In this document: piece after piece, positions 45,037 to 54,456 of the stretch
Numbering within the stretch: the stretch's first letter is position 1
Layout: each line of letters starts with the position of its first letter
The notes under the pieces: generated by a model
Told to the model about the DNA's origin: nothing
What the model saw: only the letters and a program-made list of their open reading frames with translations
Databases searched by the model: none
Program-made: the position numbers and the translations under genes
DNA from: Microbacterium sp. Gd 4-13
GTDB taxonomy: Bacteria > Actinomycetota > Actinomycetes > Actinomycetales > Microbacteriaceae
Assembly: GCF_003095395.1 (NCBI RefSeq)
Contig: NZ_QEIJ01000005.1
Location: forward strand, 124,001 to 188,000
Direction: 5' to 3'
DNA: 64,000 bases

Positions 45037-46278
45037 TCAGGCGACCGGTGTCGCGGAGGCTGCGACCTGGTCGTCTTCGGTGGCGACGAGCTGCCCGCAG
45101 GCGCCGTCGATCTCCTTGCCGCGGGTGTCGCGGAGGGTCGTGGGGATGCCGGCGTCGTTCAGGCGCCGCACGAACTCGTTCTGCACGGGCACCTCCGACG
45201 CGGTCCAGATCGAACCGGGGGTGGGGTTCAACGGAATCGGGTTCACGTGCACCCACCCGCGACCGCGGGCGTTGAGCTTCTCTGCGAGGAGGTCGGCGCG
45301 CCAGGCGTGGTCGTTCATGTCCTTGATGAGCGCGTACTCGATCGAGACGCGGCGCCCGGTCTTGTCGAAGTAGTCGCGCGCGGCGTCGAGCGCCTCGTCG
45401 ACCTTCCAGCGCGAGTTCACCGGGATGAGCTCGTCGCGCAGCACGTCGTCGGGCGCGTGCAGCGAGAGAGCGAACGTGACGGGGATGTCTTCGTTCGAGA
45501 GCTTGGTGATCGCGGGCACCAGGCCGACGGTCGAGACCGTGATGCCGCGCGCGCTCATGCCGAGGCCGTGGTCCTTGTCGACCATGACGCGAACGGCCTG
45601 CATGACCCGGGCGTAGTTCGCGAGCGGCTCGCCCATGCCCATGAAGACGATGTTCGAGACGCGATCGGCGGAGTGGTCGTCCTTCTTCTTGCCGCCGAGG
45701 CCGCCATCGGCGATGAGCCGGTTGGCGCGCACGATCTGCTCGACGATCTCCGCCGCAGACATGTTGCGGGTGAGGCCGGCCTGACCCGTCGCGCAGAACG
45801 GGCAGTTCATGCCGCACCCGGCCTGCGACGAGACGCAGAGCGTGATGCGACCCGGGTAGCGCATGAGCACCGACTCGACGAGGGCGCCGTCGTGCAGCTT
45901 CCACAGGAACTTGATCGTGTCGCCGCGGTCGGTCTCGAGGCGCTTCACCTCGGTCAGCAACGGCGGCAGCATGCCGGCGACGAGGTCGTCACGACCGGCC
46001 GCGGGCAGGTCCGTCATGAGCGCGGGGTCGCTCGTGTAGTGCTGGAAGTAGTGCTTCTCGAGCTGCTTCGCGCGGAACCCCGGCATGCCGAGTTCCTTCA
46101 CCTTCGCGACGCGCTCGTCGGCGGTCAGGTCGGCGAGGTGCACCGGCGGCTTGCCGCGCTTCGGGCTCGCGAACTGCAGCAGCGGACGACCGGTCTCGTC
46201 CTTCTTCTGCGACCAGCCCTCCGTCGCCGGGCGCACCTGGCGGGGCTTCGTGGTGCGCACGGGGGGTTGAGTCGTCAT
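45037..46278 (-). CDS. rlmN: Dual-specificity 23S rRNA/tRNA adenine-C2 methyltransferase
   Basis: A 413-residue radical-SAM enzyme that methylates A2503 of 23S rRNA and A37 of some tRNAs. The cluster-binding CxxxCxxC lies in [19 protein letters not shown] near residue 140, and the methyl-carrying Cys near the C-terminus is in [14 protein letters not shown]. The segment [16 protein letters not shown] binds SAM. The start at 46278 (MTTQPP) has TACCCT six bases before it (leaderless), so a longer reading upstream is not needed. The end is close to a hairpin. It is divergent from a HAD gene. Confidence 0.95.
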   Translation of the reverse strand: MTTQPPVRTTKPRQVRPATEGWSQKKDETGRPLLQFASPKRGKPPVHLADLTADERVAKVKELGMPGFRAKQLEKHYFQHYTSDPALMTDLPAAGRDDLVAGMLPPLLTEVKRLETDRGDTIKFLWKLHDGALVESVLMRYPGRITLCVSSQAGCGMNCPFCATGQAGLTRNMSAAEIVEQIVRANRLIADGGLGGKKKDDHSADRVSNIVFMGMGEPLANYARVMQAVRVMVDKDHGLGMSARGITVSTVGLVPAITKLSNEDIPVTFALSLHAPDDVLRDELIPVNSRWKVDEALDAARDYFDKTGRRVSIEYALIKDMNDHAWRADLLAEKLNARGRGWVHVNPIPLNPTPGSIWTASEVPVQNEFVRRLNDAGIPTTLRDTRGKEIDGACGQLVATEDDQVAASATPVA

Positions 46279-46290
46279 GGCTCCAGGGTA
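46279..46290 (-). promoter_or_regulatory. Leaderless promoter of rlmN
   Basis: TACCCT on the minus strand (46285-46290), then six bases and the ATG. The gap GGAGCC could double as a weak ribosome site. Confidence 0.55.
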
Positions 46291-46427
46291 CCGGCGAGCG
46301 CCTGCGAGCAGGCCGGGGGCGATCCAGCGATCGCTCGGCCTCGACGCGGTAGCCTCGCCAAGGCCGTGCCCGACGATCGTCGGCGGATGCCACAGCATCC
46401 CTCACCCCACCCGGAAAGCCCCACACC

Positions 46428-47267
46428 ATGACGTCTCGCCGCATCGCATTCCTCGACGTCGACGGAACCCTCATCGACCACCAGCAGCGCCTGGCCCCCT
46501 CGGCCATCGAGGCGGTGCGCGGCGCCCGCGCACGCGGCCATCTCGTGTACCTGTGCACCGGTCGCGCCCGCGCAGAGATCCCCGACCACGTCGCGGCGAT
46601 CGGTTTCGACGGGGTGATCTCGGCCGGCGGCGGCTTCACCGATCGCGGCGACGAGCACGTCGCGCGACACCTCATGCCGCCCGAAGACCTGGCCGAGCTC
46701 ACCGCCTTCTTCGAAGCCCACGATGTCGAATACATCCTGCAGGCCTATGACGACATCTACCCGAGCCGCGGCATCCTCGCCCGCGTTCGGCCGATCTTCG
46801 ATGGCGCCGAAGCGGGCGCCGATGACCCGGCGGCGGTCGCCGCGCTCGCCCGAGTCGAGAAACGCATGGCATACAAGGGGCCGGCGCCCGTCGACGCGAT
46901 CGCCAAGGCGACGTTCGCCGGAACGCACCCCGACACGTTCTCGGTGGTGCGCGACGGCCTCGGCGCGCGCTTCCACGTGATCACCGGCACGATCCCCTAC
47001 CTCGGAGGATCCGGCGGCGAGGTCAGCCTGCACGGCGTCACCAAGGGTTCGGCGATCGTCGAGCTCGTGACCCTGCTCGGGATGAGCCTCGACGACGCGA
47101 TCGGCATCGGCGACAGCTACAACGACCTCGAGATGCTGCGGGTGTGCGGCGTCGGTATCGCGATGGGCAACGCCGACGACACCGTCAAGGGGTACGCCGA
47201 CGAGGTCACCACCAGCGTCCACGACGACGGCGTGCACACCGCCTTCACCCGCCACGGCCTGATCTGA
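46428..47267 (+). CDS. Cof-type HAD hydrolase
   Basis: A 279-residue HAD-fold phosphatase of the Cof subfamily. Motif I is AFLDVDGTLIDHQQ, motif II is YLCTGRARAE, motif III is the Lys in GVTKGSAI and motif IV is GIGDSYNDLEML, with the cap domain between residues 80 and 190. Members dephosphorylate sugar phosphates, FMN or other metabolites; the specific one is not evident. GGAAAG precedes the ATG. It stands alone between rlmN and the DUF4407 gene. Confidence 0.88.
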   Translation: MTSRRIAFLDVDGTLIDHQQRLAPSAIEAVRGARARGHLVYLCTGRARAEIPDHVAAIGFDGVISAGGGFTDRGDEHVARHLMPPEDLAELTAFFEAHDVEYILQAYDDIYPSRGILARVRPIFDGAEAGADDPAAVAALARVEKRMAYKGPAPVDAIAKATFAGTHPDTFSVVRDGLGARFHVITGTIPYLGGSGGEVSLHGVTKGSAIVELVTLLGMSLDDAIGIGDSYNDLEMLRVCGVGIAMGNADDTVKGYADEVTTSVHDDGVHTAFTRHGLI

Positions 47268-47312
47268 CCCGCCCGCGGGACCCCTCGTCAGAGTCGATGG
47301 CCCGTCGCGCGC

Positions 47313-48779
47313 TCAGGGCGCGTCGCGCGCTGTCGCGATCGCGGCACGCGCCCGCCAGGTGCGGGCGGTCACGCGGTCGAGGGCGACCTGCCGCCGCAAC
47401 GCGTCGGCCTTCTCGTACACCGACGGATCACCGAAGCTCGTGAGCACCTTCACCAGCACGGGCAGCAGCTCGATCATGAAGAACAGCCCGGCGATCAGCC
47501 AGTGAGCCCAGGCGAGCACCGGCTCGCGCTGCGAAAGTCTCTCGAGCGCTCCGATCTGACTGAGGATCCCCTGCGCCTGGGCATTGCCTCCCGCCACGGC
47601 GGCCGCGCGCTCGTCGTAGGCGGCGAGGGCTGCGTCGTATTGCGTTCGAGCGGTGACCAATTCGTCTTGGGCCCGCTGCTTGTTCGTCTCGGCCGATGCG
47701 GCCGCGGCGCTCGTCCCGGCCGCGTTCGCCGCGCTCAGGGTGGCGGTGGCCTGCTGCAGTTCAGCGGCGAGACCGTCGTACGACGCCTGCGCACCCGCCA
47801 GCTGCGCCTCGGCGGCCTCCGAACTGGCGCCGTCTCCGCTCACACCCGTGCACCCCGGGACGGTACCCGCACCCGCGCCCGTCAACTCGCACTGGTACAG
47901 AACACGGGCCTGGTCGATGACGGCCTGCTGCGCGGCGAGCTGGGCAGTGAGCTGGTCGACGCTCTGCTGGGCGGCGGCGGCTTCGGCCGAGGTCGACGAG
48001 GTTCCCGCGACGATACCCGTGGCGGCCTGGTCCTCCAACGCGCTCACCCGCGCGGATGCTGCGTCGAGCGCCTGCTTCTCAGGACCGCCGGCCACCGCCT
48101 CCTGGTCCGACAGCGCCTGCGAGACGTTGGTCGAGGTGACCTCGCGTGCGATGTCGTTCTGGAACACCTGCAGCACGAGCGGCTCGGCGACGACGATCCC
48201 GATGAGAGCGGCCATCACCACGCGGGGCACCGCAATCCCCAGCAACCTCCAGGGATTGCGGGTCGAGCGCATGCTCGAGGTGAGAAACCGGTCGAGGTTG
48301 AAGATGATCAGCGCCCAGACGATGGCGAGGGGCGCGGCCAGCCACACCGAGATACGCACCCCGGTGATGAGAGCGAACAGCATCGACAGCGCCGACACCA
48401 GAGCGGTGCCGGCCAGCACGAAGAACATCTGCACGAACCGCGGCGTCTCTTCCGGCACGTCGTCGAGCACCGCGCCGTCAGCACCCCCGAGCACCGCCAG
48501 CCGGCGGCCCCACGGCATGCGCCGCCGACGAAGCGTCAACCGGCGGCGCACTTCGGGTGCGGGCCCGCCCTCAGCCGGAGGCGCCTCGGACGCAGGCTCC
48601 TCCTCGGACTCAGGCTCCTCATCGACGACGACGGGCTCGGATCGATCGGCCTGCTCGTCGTAGCGCCCGGGCGTCTCACGCACATCGCCGAGATATTGCG
48701 CCTCGCTATCGTCGTGCGCAGCGAACTCGATTCGACCGTCGGAGCCGTAGCGGCCCGGTCGATGGGCGGAGAAAGACAT
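47313..48779 (-). CDS. DUF4407-family membrane protein
   Basis: A 488-residue membrane protein. An acidic, Pro/Glu-rich N-terminal region of about 100 residues is cytoplasmic. Two membrane helices follow near residues 110-160 with the family phrase AIVWALIIFNLDRFLTSSMR, then a helix near residue 180, a long Ala/Gln-rich extracytoplasmic coiled coil (residues 215-400) with two Cys, and a last helix WAHWLIAGLFFMIELLPVLVK. The family has no known function. The coiled coil may reach into the envelope. TACTCT lies six bases before the ATG (leaderless). It is not coupled to any neighbour. Confidence 0.82.
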   Translation of the reverse strand: MSFSAHRPGRYGSDGRIEFAAHDDSEAQYLGDVRETPGRYDEQADRSEPVVVDEEPESEEEPASEAPPAEGGPAPEVRRRLTLRRRRMPWGRRLAVLGGADGAVLDDVPEETPRFVQMFFVLAGTALVSALSMLFALITGVRISVWLAAPLAIVWALIIFNLDRFLTSSMRSTRNPWRLLGIAVPRVVMAALIGIVVAEPLVLQVFQNDIAREVTSTNVSQALSDQEAVAGGPEKQALDAASARVSALEDQAATGIVAGTSSTSAEAAAAQQSVDQLTAQLAAQQAVIDQARVLYQCELTGAGAGTVPGCTGVSGDGASSEAAEAQLAGAQASYDGLAAELQQATATLSAANAAGTSAAAASAETNKQRAQDELVTARTQYDAALAAYDERAAAVAGGNAQAQGILSQIGALERLSQREPVLAWAHWLIAGLFFMIELLPVLVKVLTSFGDPSVYEKADALRRQVALDRVTARTWRARAAIATARDAP

Positions 48780-48791
48780 CCGTACAGAGTA
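48780..48791 (-). promoter_or_regulatory. Leaderless promoter of the DUF4407 gene
   Basis: TACTCT on the minus strand (48786-48791), then six bases and the ATG. Confidence 0.6.
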
Positions 48792-48818
48792 AGAGCACGT
48801 TCCTGGGCGGTGCCCGGG

Positions 48819-48895
48819 GACCGCGAGACGTCATCCCCGATACGAGACTGCACCGCCGGGCGGAAGTCTCGTATCCAGGTTGACGTCTCGCGGTC
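48819..48895. terminator. Four-block hairpin after an SDR gene
   Basis: Arms 48819-48849 and 48865-48895 with a 15-base loop. The outer block GACCGCGAGACGTCA pairs perfectly. CGAGAC occurs at 48824 and 48843 and GTCTCG at 48866 and 48885, each pair 19 apart. The outer block is shared with the element at 12689-12769. It lies 31 bases beyond the SDR stop. Confidence 0.75.
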
Positions 48896-48925
48896 TTGCC
48901 GGGGTGCCGGATCGGCCGCGCGCGG

Positions 48926-49759
48926 TCAGTCGAGGAAGATGTCGGGGAACAGCGCCGAGTCGGGCGTACCCGGAACCGCCGCGTAGCGCGCGAAGTCGGT
49001 GACGCCGGCGGCTTCGAGCACGTCCTCGACGATCAGCGTCTGCCCGGTGCGCTCGCGGGCCGGGGTGGTCAGCACCTCGTAGGCCGCGTCGGCGTAGATC
49101 TCGGGCGTGCGGCTGGCGGCCATGATCCGGTCGCCGCCGAGAACGTTCTGCACCGCGGCGGTCGCGATCGTCGTGCGCGGCCAGAGGGTGTTCGCGGCGA
49201 TCCCGGCCTGGGCGAACTCCGCCGCGATCCCGAGCGTGGCCATCGTCATGCCGAACTTCGCCAGGCTGTAGCCCGTGTGCGCGCCGAGCCACTTCGCGGT
49301 GACGTTCAGCGGCGGCGACAGCGACAGGATGTGCGGGTTCTCGGCGTCCCTGAGCACGGGGATCGCCGATCGCGACAGCAGGAACGTGCCGCGCACGTTG
49401 ACCCCCTGCATGAGGTCGTACTTCTTCGTGGCGAGGTCGAGCGAGCCCGACAGGTCGATGACGCTCGCGTTGTTGACCACGATGTCGATACCGCCGAACT
49501 CGCCCTGGGTCTTCAGCACCGCCTCGGTGACGTCGTCGTCGTTGCGCACGTCGCCGACGATCGGCAGCGCCTGACCGCCCGCCTCGCGGATCGCCGCAGC
49601 CGCGGTGTGCACCGTGCCCTCGAGCTTCGGGTGGGGGGTGTCGGTCTTCGCGAGCATCGCGATGTTCGCGCCGTCGCGCGCGGCGCGCAGGGCGATGGCG
49701 AGGCCGATGCCGCGGCTCCCGCCCGACATGAGGATGGTCTTTCCTGCGAGGGATGTCAT
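48926..49759 (-). CDS. SDR family oxidoreductase (HSDL2-like)
   Basis: A 277-residue short-chain dehydrogenase. The cofactor loop is ILMSGGSRGIGLAIALRAARDGANIA (T/S-G-x3-G-x-G), and the active site has NNAS, Ser in LSLSPPLN and Tyr/Lys in HTGYSLAKFGM. KTDTPHPKLEGTVHTAA and LWPRTTIATAA are marks of the HSDL2-like group. Members act on lipid or acyl substrates but most are not characterised. It is followed upstream by an enoyl-CoA hydratase gene 13 bases away on the same strand, so a beta-oxidation link is likely. Confidence 0.88.
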   Translation of the reverse strand: MTSLAGKTILMSGGSRGIGLAIALRAARDGANIAMLAKTDTPHPKLEGTVHTAAAAIREAGGQALPIVGDVRNDDDVTEAVLKTQGEFGGIDIVVNNASVIDLSGSLDLATKKYDLMQGVNVRGTFLLSRSAIPVLRDAENPHILSLSPPLNVTAKWLGAHTGYSLAKFGMTMATLGIAAEFAQAGIAANTLWPRTTIATAAVQNVLGGDRIMAASRTPEIYADAAYEVLTTPARERTGQTLIVEDVLEAAGVTDFARYAAVPGTPDSALFPDIFLD

Positions 49760-49772
49760 GGGTTTCTCCGGG

Positions 49773-50549
49773 TCAGCGCGGGGACGTGGCGGATGCTGCG
49801 GCGAACGCGCCGACGCGAGCGTGCGCGTCGGCGGTATCGAAGGCGGCGCCGATGGTGGCCGCCTCATCGTCGAGGTTCTCGGCGAAAGAGCGGCCGGCGC
49901 CGGTGCGGACGAGCCGCTTGGCCTGGCCGAAAGCCCCCGTGGCACCGCTGAGCCACGACCGGGCGACCGCCTCGGCCCGGGCGGCGAGGTCGGCCGTGGG
50001 AACCACCTCCGCCACGAGCCCCCACGCCTGCGCCTCGTGGGCGTCGAGCGTGCGGTCCTGCAGCAGCAGCTGGAGGGCGCGGCGCTGACCGATCGCGGCG
50101 GGCAAGAGCGTCGAGACTCCGAGGTCGGGGGTGAGGCCGATGTTGGCGTACTTGCTGACGAACTTCGCGCCGTCGGCGGCGACGATGTAGTCGGCCGCCA
50201 GCATGAGTCCCAGTCCGCCCCCGGCGACCGCCCCCTGAACGGCGGCGACGATGGGCACCGGGATCTCCGAGAAGATGCGGATGCCCTCGTGGATCACGCC
50301 GGCGGCCTCGGCCACCGCGGTGCCGTCGGCCCCCGACGTCGACATCGCGATGACGTCTCCTCCGGCGCAGAAGGCCGGCCCCGCAGCATCCAGGATCACC
50401 GCCCCGATCGCGGGGTCGACCGCGACGGCACGGGCGACGTCGCGCCAGCGCGCGCCCATCTCGAAGTCCATCGCGTTGAGCGACGCGGGCCGGTTGAAGG
50501 TGACGCGGGCAAGCCCCGCGTCGACGGAGAAGAGGATGCTGTCGGACAC
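49773..50549 (-). CDS. Enoyl-CoA hydratase/isomerase family protein
   Basis: A 258-residue crotonase-fold protein. Visible parts are GLARVTFNRPASLNAMDFEMG, the oxyanion segment GPAFCAGGDVIAMS and VAAVQGAVAGGGLGLMLAADYIVAA. One of the two catalytic glutamates of classical hydratases is replaced (GGGLGLML), so it may be an isomerase, thioesterase or other crotonase. The start is a GTG at 50549 with AAAGGAG before it. The SDR gene follows after 13 bases. The GGATGCTGC 9-mer at 49791 lies in its last codons. Confidence 0.85.
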   Translation of the reverse strand: MSDSILFSVDAGLARVTFNRPASLNAMDFEMGARWRDVARAVAVDPAIGAVILDAAGPAFCAGGDVIAMSTSGADGTAVAEAAGVIHEGIRIFSEIPVPIVAAVQGAVAGGGLGLMLAADYIVAADGAKFVSKYANIGLTPDLGVSTLLPAAIGQRRALQLLLQDRTLDAHEAQAWGLVAEVVPTADLAARAEAVARSWLSGATGAFGQAKRLVRTGAGRSFAENLDDEAATIGAAFDTADAHARVGAFAAASATSPR

Positions 50550-50680
50550 GGTCGCTCCTTTGTCGGGGTACGCGCGGGGCAGATCGCCGCGGCGTCGCCG
50601 AACCGTGTGGGCTCGCGGCGCTGCGGAGTTCGGCACCAGCCTAACGGGGCGCGCCGCGACCGCCGCGGGCGGTGTCGGGT

Positions 50681-51442
50681 CTACTTCGGCGGCATCCGGA
50701 TCGCCCCGTCGAGGCGGATCGTCTCGCCGTTGAGGTAGCCGTTGTCGACGATCGCGAGCACGAGGCGGGCGTACTCGTCGGGTGCGCCGAGCCGGGCGGG
50801 GTAGGGCACTTGCTCGCCGAGCGAGTCCTGCGCCGCCTGCGGCAGCCCCTTCAGCATCGGCGTCTCCATGATGCCCGGGGCGATCGTCACGACGCGGATC
50901 GCGTGGCGGGCGAGCTCGCGCGCGATCGGCAGGGTCATGGCCGCGACACCACCCTTGCTCGCCGCGTACGCGGGCTGGCCGATCTGCCCGTCGAAGGCGG
51001 CGACGCTCGCCGTGTTGACGATGACGCCACGGTCGCCCGCAGCATCCGGGTCGTTGCGGCTCATCACGGCCGATGCCTGGGCGATGACGTTGTACGTGCC
51101 GACGAGGTTGACGCGCAGCACGCGCTCGAAGAGGTCGAGCGGCGTCGGGACTCCGTCGCGATCGAGCACCTTCGCCGGCGGCGCGATGCCCGCGCAGTTC
51201 ACGAGCACCCTCAGCGGCCCCGCCTCCGCGGCGAGCGCGACGGCGGCGGCGATCTGCTCAGGGTCGGTGACGTCGGCCGGCACGAAACGCGCGCCGAGGT
51301 CGGCGGCGACCGAGGCCCCGGGAGAGGTGGGCAGGTCGACGAGGGTCACGTGCGCCCCGGATGCGGCGAGCCGCCGCGCGGTAGCGAGTCCGAGCCCGCT
51401 CGCCCCACCCGTGACGAGGGCTGCGGAACCGTCGATGTCCAT
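50681..51442 (-). CDS. SDR family, 3-hydroxyacyl-CoA dehydrogenase type 2-like
   Basis: A 253-residue short-chain dehydrogenase. The cofactor site is ALVTGGASGLGLATARRLAASG with the NAD-type Asp in VTLVDLPTS, then NCAGIAPP and the Ser-Tyr-Lys set in NTASVAAFDGQIGQPAYAASKGGV. YLNGETIRLDGAIRMPPK at the end is typical of the HSD10-like acyl-CoA group. It should oxidise 3-hydroxyacyl-CoA, in keeping with the neighbouring enoyl-CoA hydratase. TAGGGT lies six bases before the ATG (leaderless). 131 bases separate it from the hydratase. Confidence 0.88.
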   Translation of the reverse strand: MDIDGSAALVTGGASGLGLATARRLAASGAHVTLVDLPTSPGASVAADLGARFVPADVTDPEQIAAAVALAAEAGPLRVLVNCAGIAPPAKVLDRDGVPTPLDLFERVLRVNLVGTYNVIAQASAVMSRNDPDAAGDRGVIVNTASVAAFDGQIGQPAYAASKGGVAAMTLPIARELARHAIRVVTIAPGIMETPMLKGLPQAAQDSLGEQVPYPARLGAPDEYARLVLAIVDNGYLNGETIRLDGAIRMPPK

Positions 51443-51454
51443 GCGCCCACCCTA
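51443..51454 (-). promoter_or_regulatory. Leaderless promoter of the HSD10-like gene
   Basis: TAGGGT on the minus strand (51449-51454), then six bases and the ATG. Confidence 0.6.
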
Positions 51455-51482
51455 GCCACGGCGTGAGTTGCCGCAATCGGGG

Positions 51483-52445
51483 TCATCCGAGGGCTTCATC
51501 CCCCGGGTCGCGGCATCTCAACGGGCTCCACGGAGGTTGAGGCGACCAGAACTGCTCCGGCGCGGTGTGCACGGCCTCCGTGACCGCTTGGCGGAACCAG
51601 TTCAGGGCGGCACTCTCGTGGCTCGTCGTCCGCGCGAAGAGCCGCACCTGGATCGGCGCGAGGTCCACCGGCAGCGGTCGAACGGTGAGCGGCCACGTGG
51701 GCATCCAGTTCTGCGCCAGGCTCGACGGCACGACGGTGACCCATGGCCCCGCGTGGAGAAGACCGGGCAGGGCGGAGGTGTGCCCGACGGTCAGACTCGG
51801 GACGATGCCGAGCCCCGCCCGCTCCAACGCCGCGCCGACTCCCGGCGCTGCGGAGTCGCTGGAGGTCATGAGGTGCCGTGCGGAGAGGAACGCGTTCCGC
51901 GAGATCTGCGGACGGGCGGCGAGAGGATGCTCGCTCGACATGAGGAGCACGTAGCGCTCGGACTTGAGGATCGTTCCGACGAAGTCGCCCGGTGGCGGCG
52001 TCGACGCGATGGCGAGGTCGACGAAGCCTCGGGCGAGCCACTCGGTCAGGGCGCGAACGTCGAGCGGTACGACCTCGATCTCGACACCGGGCGCCTCCGC
52101 CGCGAGCGAGGACAGGATCGTCGGGAGGAATCCGACCTCGCCGAGCTCCGACAGCGCGAGCCGGAATCGGTACCGGGCAACGGCGGGGTCGAAGTCGCGC
52201 AGGCCCGCCAGAGCCGATTCGACCTGACTGAGAGCCCCGTGGAAGTCGGGGTAGAGCTGATGGGCGGCCGGCGTCGCGCGCAGGGCGCGACCGTCTCGGC
52301 CGAAGAGCTGATCGTCGACCTCCCGGCGCAGCCGCGTCAGAGATTGACTCACGGCCGACTGCGTCACGAAGAGACGCTCGGCGGCCGCGCTCACCGACCC
52401 CGTCTCATAGACGGCGACGAACACGCGGAGCAGGTTCAGGTCCAT
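51483..52445 (-). CDS. LysR-family transcriptional regulator
   Basis: A 320-residue LysR regulator. The winged helix-turn-helix is MDLNLLRVFVAVYETGSVS followed by AAERLFVTQSAVSQSLTRLR (residues 1-40); the effector-binding domain begins near residue 90 and has ALSELGEVGFLPTILSSL. The start at 52445 matches the family; an ATG 19 codons upstream gives an unrelated leader. It is divergent from the importer/TPP-enzyme operon and is the likely activator of it. The co-inducer should be the transported compound or a product of the TPP enzyme. Confidence 0.9.
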   Translation of the reverse strand: MDLNLLRVFVAVYETGSVSAAAERLFVTQSAVSQSLTRLRREVDDQLFGRDGRALRATPAAHQLYPDFHGALSQVESALAGLRDFDPAVARYRFRLALSELGEVGFLPTILSSLAAEAPGVEIEVVPLDVRALTEWLARGFVDLAIASTPPPGDFVGTILKSERYVLLMSSEHPLAARPQISRNAFLSARHLMTSSDSAAPGVGAALERAGLGIVPSLTVGHTSALPGLLHAGPWVTVVPSSLAQNWMPTWPLTVRPLPVDLAPIQVRLFARTTSHESAALNWFRQAVTEAVHTAPEQFWSPQPPWSPLRCRDPGDEALG

Positions 52446-52610
52446 GCACGCACCGCCGATCCTCGGGTGGGAGCCTCCCGATATCAGTGAGGCTAATTCC
52501 ACACATGACGAATGTTAAGTGTTGCGACTGGATCGACGGGCCCAGACTGGCGCTAGCCGTTGCGCAACGATGCCGACGGCCGACCACGTTCGATCAAGGA
52601 GGCTCGACAA
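52446..52610. promoter_or_regulatory. LysR control region of the importer/TPP-enzyme operon
   Basis: 165 bases between divergent starts. ATTC at 52496-52499 and GAAT at 52510-52513 make an inverted repeat with ten bases between, of the size of a LysR site. The region 52494-52525 is AT-richer than its surroundings. A strong ribosome site AAGGAGG is at 52596-52602, eight bases before the lipoprotein ATG. Confidence 0.5.
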
Positions 52611-53600
52611 ATGGTTCATCGATCACGGAATCCGCGCCGGACGGCATTCGCCGTCCTCGGCGCCATCGCGACGCTCGCCGTGGCGGGGTGCTCGACCTCG
52701 GCAGGCACTCCCTCGGGCGGGGGCGATGATGCCGGCTCTCGCACGGTCAACGTCGCGGTGCTGCCGACCTCGAACATGGCGGCCGTCTACCTCGGCGAGG
52801 CGCAGGGGTTCTTCGAAGATGAAGGCCTCGAGCTGAACATGACCACGGTGGGTGGCGGGGCGGAGATGATCGCCGGGATGCAGGCCGGGTCGTTCGACTT
52901 CATCGTCGTCGGATACGTGCCCCTCTTCGCTGCAGCCTCGAACGGCCTGGATCTGCAGATCATCTCGGCCAACGACGTGGGCGGAGCCACCCCCGACGAG
53001 GAATGGCAGGCACTCGTCGTCGGCGCCGACTCGGATGCGCGATCCGCCGAGGACCTCGAGGGTGCGACCGTCGGCGTGAACGCCCTCAAGGGCGTCGCGG
53101 AGGCCACGATCCGCGCCTCGCTGCAGCAGCAAGGCGTCGACGACACGTCGGTGCAGTTCGTCGAGATCCCGTTCTCGGAGGTACCCGCCGCCCTGTCGAA
53201 CGGGACCGTGGATGCTGCGTTCGGATCCGAACCGTTCATCACGGGCACCCTGGCGGACGGCGGGAGGATCGTCGACACCCCCTCGTACAACCTCGGCGCG
53301 AACTTCCCCAACGGCGCCTGGGCCACCTCATCGAGACTCGTCGCCGACGACCCCGACCTCGTGGATCGCTTCGAGCGGGCGGTCACCGCGTCGGTCGACT
53401 ACGCCGCGGAGAACGAGGACGCCGTTCGGGAGATCCTCCCCGAGTTCACCGCCCTCACCCCCGAACTGGCCAACCAGATCCGCCTCCCGATCTTCCGATC
53501 CGGGCTCGATCGCGACCAGCTCGACACGCTCTCCCGAATCCTCGTCGATTTCGGCGTCATCGATCGGGAGCCCGATCTGGATCAGATGATCTCCGGGTGA
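52611..53600 (+). CDS. ABC transporter substrate-binding lipoprotein (NMT1/SsuA-like)
   Basis: A 329-residue lipoprotein. The signal region ends in the lipobox LAVAGC near residue 28, followed by a Gly/Ser-rich linker. The body has the NMT1/THI5/SsuA features: VNVAVLPTSNMAAVYLGEAQGFFEDEGLELN, GAEMIAGMQAGSFDFIVVGY and NALKGVAEATIRASLQQQGVD. Such proteins bind sulfonates, taurine, pyrimidine precursors or aromatic acids; this one is not assignable. The start at 52611 has a full AAGGAGG. It leads the operon and is probably controlled by the divergent LysR protein. Confidence 0.88.
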   Translation: MVHRSRNPRRTAFAVLGAIATLAVAGCSTSAGTPSGGGDDAGSRTVNVAVLPTSNMAAVYLGEAQGFFEDEGLELNMTTVGGGAEMIAGMQAGSFDFIVVGYVPLFAAASNGLDLQIISANDVGGATPDEEWQALVVGADSDARSAEDLEGATVGVNALKGVAEATIRASLQQQGVDDTSVQFVEIPFSEVPAALSNGTVDAAFGSEPFITGTLADGGRIVDTPSYNLGANFPNGAWATSSRLVADDPDLVDRFERAVTASVDYAAENEDAVREILPEFTALTPELANQIRLPIFRSGLDRDQLDTLSRILVDFGVIDREPDLDQMISG

Positions 53601-53604
53601 TCCG

Positions 53605-54456
53605 ATGACCGTCTCCTCCCCTGTCCGCACGCCGAGCGCCGCGTCGGCACGCGCGCTCGGCGTGCACGGCGGCGGACTCCTCCGCAGCGCGTGGCACGAC
53701 GTAGGCTCGCTCGGCGGGGCCGTGGTCATCGTGCTCGTCCTGGAGCTCGTGACGAGGCTCGAGATCCTCCCCTCGCGCTACCTCCCGCCGCCGACGGTCG
53801 TCATCTCCCGCCTCCTCGCGCTGCTCACCGACGCCGTCGCGTGGCAGGCGATCGGCCTCACCTTCATCGCCTGGTTCTTCGGATTGCTCATCGCGACCGC
53901 CGTCTCGGTGCCCCTGGGCCTGCTGCTCGGCACGAACGAGCTGGCGTATCGAGCGACGCGACCCATCGTGGAGTTCCTTCGCCCGGTGCCCTCCGTCGCC
54001 CTCATCCCGGTGGTGTTCCTCGTCTTCCGGCCGGGCTCGCTCGAAGGCACCGTGTTCCTCGCGGCGTTCGCGGCGACGTGGCCGCTCCTGGTGCAGATGA
54101 TCTACGGGGTGCGAGCGATCAACCCCGTCCAGATGGCCACGGCGCGCTCGTTCCAGATCGGAGCGGCTCGCCGGTTCACCCGAGTGATGATGCCGGCGGC
54201 GACCCCCTACCTGGCCACCGGGCTCAGGATCTCGTCGTCGGTCGCGCTGATCCTCGTCGTCACGGGTCAGATCATCATGGGAGCGCCCGGCATCGGCCTG
54301 CAGATCAACCGGGCGCGAGAAGGAGCGGACGTGCCGCTCATGTACGCGTACGTCATCATCGCCGGGGTGCTGGGGCTGATCCTCAACACCGTCTTCACCC
54401 GGCTCGAGCGGCGGGCGCTCCATTGGCACCCCTCGCAGCGAACGGGTGCGCGATGA
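53605..54456 (+). CDS. ABC transporter permease 1 (SsuC/TauC-like)
   Basis: A 283-residue membrane protein of the BPD_transp_1 family with about six hydrophobic segments. The EAA loop is ARSFQIGAARRFTRVMMPAATPYLATGLRI. It carries the SsuC-like phrase FLRPVPSVALIPVVFLVFRPG. It starts four bases after the lipoprotein stop, and its stop overlaps the start of permease 2, so equal amounts are expected. The presence of two unlike permeases suggests a heterodimeric channel. Confidence 0.87.
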   Translation: MTVSSPVRTPSAASARALGVHGGGLLRSAWHDVGSLGGAVVIVLVLELVTRLEILPSRYLPPPTVVISRLLALLTDAVAWQAIGLTFIAWFFGLLIATAVSVPLGLLLGTNELAYRATRPIVEFLRPVPSVALIPVVFLVFRPGSLEGTVFLAAFAATWPLLVQMIYGVRAINPVQMATARSFQIGAARRFTRVMMPAATPYLATGLRISSSVALILVVTGQIIMGAPGIGLQINRAREGADVPLMYAYVIIAGVLGLILNTVFTRLERRALHWHPSQRTGAR